NCBI GenBank assembly: GCA_964057225.1
Contig: OZ059895.1
Coordinates: forward strand, 21,648,688-21,712,687
Direction of reading: 5' to 3'
Source of the DNA: Auanema rhodensis
Taxonomy: Eukaryota; Nematoda; Chromadorea; Rhabditida; Rhabditidae
DNA: 64,000 nucleotides
How positions within the stretch are numbered: position 1 is the stretch's first letter; each line of letters starts with the position of its first letter. Of the stretch, positions 61,724-64,000 are shown in pieces. Both the position numbers and the translations under genes were made by a program. The notes below the pieces were generated by a model, which saw only the letters and a program-made list of their open reading frames with translations, searched no databases and was not told the DNA's origin.

Positions 61724-64000
61724 TTTCGTTGAATAACAATGTCCATCGTCTTTGCCTTGAAAAAAGAAATCTAAAAACATCTACTTCTTGCTAAATTATT
61801 TTGAAATTTTTCGAAAAAATTTTTGTCAAAATGTTTTTGGAAGCAATGTTGAGTGTACATGGAAACTCAACATACACTAATGCATCATTTTTCAAACGAT
61901 CATAACTAATTTTTGTATTGAGCGTTTCTCAATGTAGTATAGTGCATTCGATGCGGATTTTTAAGCTGCGTCGATCTGTGTTATCAGATTTGCGCTAGCT
62001 TAAAAATGCACCGAGATATCAACTGATATATGTTCACACTTATATCCTCGATTTTCACCCTGAAGAAATTATTTTTTCGTTGAATAACATTGTCCATCGT
62101 CTTTGCCTTGAAAAAAGGAATCTAAAAACATCTACTTCTTGCTAAATTATTTTGAAATTTTTCGAAAAAATTTTTGTCAAAATGTTTTTGGAAGCAATGT
62201 TGAGTGTACATGGAAACTCAACATACACTAATGCATCATTTTTCAAACGATCATAACTAATTTTTGTATTGAGCGTTTCTCAATGTAGTATAGTGCATTC
62301 GATGCGGATTTTTAAGCTGCGTCGATCTGTGTTATCAGATTTGCTCTAGCTTAAAAATGCACCGAGATATCAACTGATATATGTTCACACTTATATCCTC
62401 GATTTTCACCCTGAAGAAATTATTTTTTCGTTGAATAACATTGTCCATCGTCTTTGCCTTGAAAAAAGGAATCTAAAAACATCTACTTCTTGCTAAATTA
62501 TTTTGAAATTTTTCGAAAAAATTTTTGTCAAAATGTTTTTGGAAGCAATGTTGAGTGTACATGGAAACTCAACATACACTAATGCATCATTTTTCAAACG
62601 ATCATAACTAATTTTTGTATTGAGCGTTTCTCAATGTAGTATAGTGCATTCGATGCGGATTTTTAAGCTGCGTCGATCTGTGTTATCAGATTTGCTCTAG
62701 CTTAAAAATGCACCGAGATATCAACTGATATATGTTCACACTTATATCCTCGATTTTCACCCTGAAGAAATTATTTTTTCGTTGAATAACATTGTCCATC
62801 GTCTTTGCCTTGAAAAAAGGAATCTAAAAACATCTACTTCTTGCTAAATTATTTTGAAATTTTTCGAAAAAATTTTTGTCAAAATGTTTTTGGAAGCAAT
62901 GTTGAGTGTACATGGAAACTCAACATACACTAATGCATCATTTTTCAAACGATCATAACTAATTTTTGTATTGAGCGTTTCTCAATGTAGTATAGTGCAT
63001 TCGATGCGGATTTTTAAGCTGCGTCGATCTGTGTTATCAGATTTGCTCTAGCTTAAAAATGCACCGAGATATCAACTGATATATGTTCACACTTATATCC
63101 TCGATTTTCACCCTGAAGAAATTATTTTTTCGTTGAATAACATTGTCCATCGTCTTTGCCTTGAAAAAAGGAATCTAAAAACATCTACTTCTTGCTAAAT
63201 TATTTTGAAATTTTTCGAAAAAATTTTTGTCAAAATGTTTTTGGAAGCAATGTTGAGTGTACATGGAAACTCAACATACACTAATGCATCATTTTTCAAA
63301 CGATCATAACTAATTTTTGTATTGAGCGTTTCTCAATGTAGTATAGTGCATTCGATGCGGATTTTTAAGCTGCGTCGATCTGTGTTATCAGATTTGCGCT
63401 AGCTTAAAAATGCACCGAGATATCAACTGATATATGTTCACACTTATATCCTCGATTTTCACCCTGAAGAAATTATTTTTTCGTTGAATTACATTGTCCA
63501 TCGTCTTTGCCTTGAAAAAAGGAATCTAAAAACATCTACTTCTTGCTAAATTATTTTGAAATTTTTCGAAAAAATTTTTGTCAAAATGTTTTTGGAAGCA
63601 ATGTTGAGTGTACATGGAAACTCAACATACACTAATGCATCATTTTTCAAACGATCATAACTAATTTTTGTATTGAGCGTTTCTCAATGTAGTATAGTGC
63701 ATTCGATGCGGATTTTTAAGCTGCGTCGATCTGTGTTATCAGATTTGCGCTAGCTTAAAAATGCACCGAGATATCAACTGATATATGTTCACACTTATAT
63801 CCTCGATTTTCACCCTGAAGAAATTATTTTTTCGTTGAATTACATTGTCCATCGTCTTTGCCTTGAAAAAAGGAATCTAAAAACATCTACTTCTTGCTAA
63901 ATTATTTTGAAATTTTTCGAAAAAATTTTTGTCAAAATGTTTTTGGAAGCAATGTTGAGTGTACATGGAAACTCAACATACACTAATGCATCATTTTTCA

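Larger units (their letters stand above)
13696..64000. repeat. 351-bp satellite array, right segment (142 full monomers plus partial units at both ends)
   Basis: This is the same satellite in the same orientation as the left segment. It begins with the remainder of the interrupted monomer; full units then start at 13988 and recur every 351 bases to 63830, which is exactly 142 periods. The last unit is cut by the window edge. Common substitution sites are CGC/CTC in the long dyad, ATTGAG/ATTAAG, CTCAATG/CTCGATG, TAACATTG/TAACAATG/TTACATTG and AAAGGAAT/AAAGAAAT. A linked haplotype (TATAAGTTC, CTTAGATCC, GAATTAATT, ACAATG) marks recurring units and delimits higher-order repeats. Over 50 kb I see no gene, no other transposon and no unit of altered length. 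Short reading frames here, including one of 63 codons near 15372, are by-products of the repeat. Confidence 0.98.

Noticed and set aside
1-64000. CRISPR array
   Set aside because: The entire 351-bp unit is repeated; there are no short repeats separated by unique spacers, and no cas genes.

Overview
This window comes from an animal-like eukaryotic genome and holds two things: a long AT-rich satellite array and one LTR retrotransposon inserted in it. The satellite has a 351-bp unit, repeated head to tail from base 1 to the last base. At 6031-13695 the array is interrupted by a 7,665-bp Ty3/gypsy-type element. No host gene, tRNA, rRNA, CRISPR array or bacterial feature was found. The satellite, the tRNA-primed LTR element and the AT-rich non-coding background point to an invertebrate, with nematode or insect most plausible. 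A weak lean to nematode comes from the single-frame Gag-Pol layout and the primer-binding site. The sequence alone does not settle the species.

Layout. Bases 1-6030 are 17 complete monomers plus the first 63 bases of an 18th. Bases 6031-13695 are the retrotransposon: two 350-bp LTRs that read as identical, a primer-binding site directly after the 5' LTR, a 505-bp leader without any ATG, one uninterrupted 2,109-codon Gag-Pol frame, a short 3' UTR and a 12-base polypurine tract. The element is flanked by a 4-bp duplication (ACTT) of satellite sequence. Bases 13696-64000 finish the interrupted monomer and continue with 142 complete monomers and a partial last one. The array therefore runs past both window edges.

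The array is strikingly regular. Monomer starts fall exactly 351 bases apart from 1 to 5968 and from 13988 to 63830, so no net insertion or deletion survives in about 160 units. Once the element and its 4-bp duplication are subtracted, the phase also carries straight across the insertion. Monomers differ only by substitutions at a limited set of positions. Shared variants show nested higher-order repeats of 2, 3, 4, 5, 6, 8 and 12 monomers, which differ from region to region.

The retrotransposon polyprotein carries, in order, a long N-terminal region, a capsid-like region, a CCHC zinc knuckle, an aspartic protease, reverse transcriptase, RNase H and a DD35E integrase with a GPY-type module. 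It then has about 410 extra residues of unknown function, the least explained coding sequence in the window. All visible catalytic residues are present, so the copy looks young and potentially competent. No exotic new system is evident. The points most worth following up are the C-terminal extension, the ATG-free leader with hairpins, the non-canonical LTR end, and the indel-free, regionally homogenised array.
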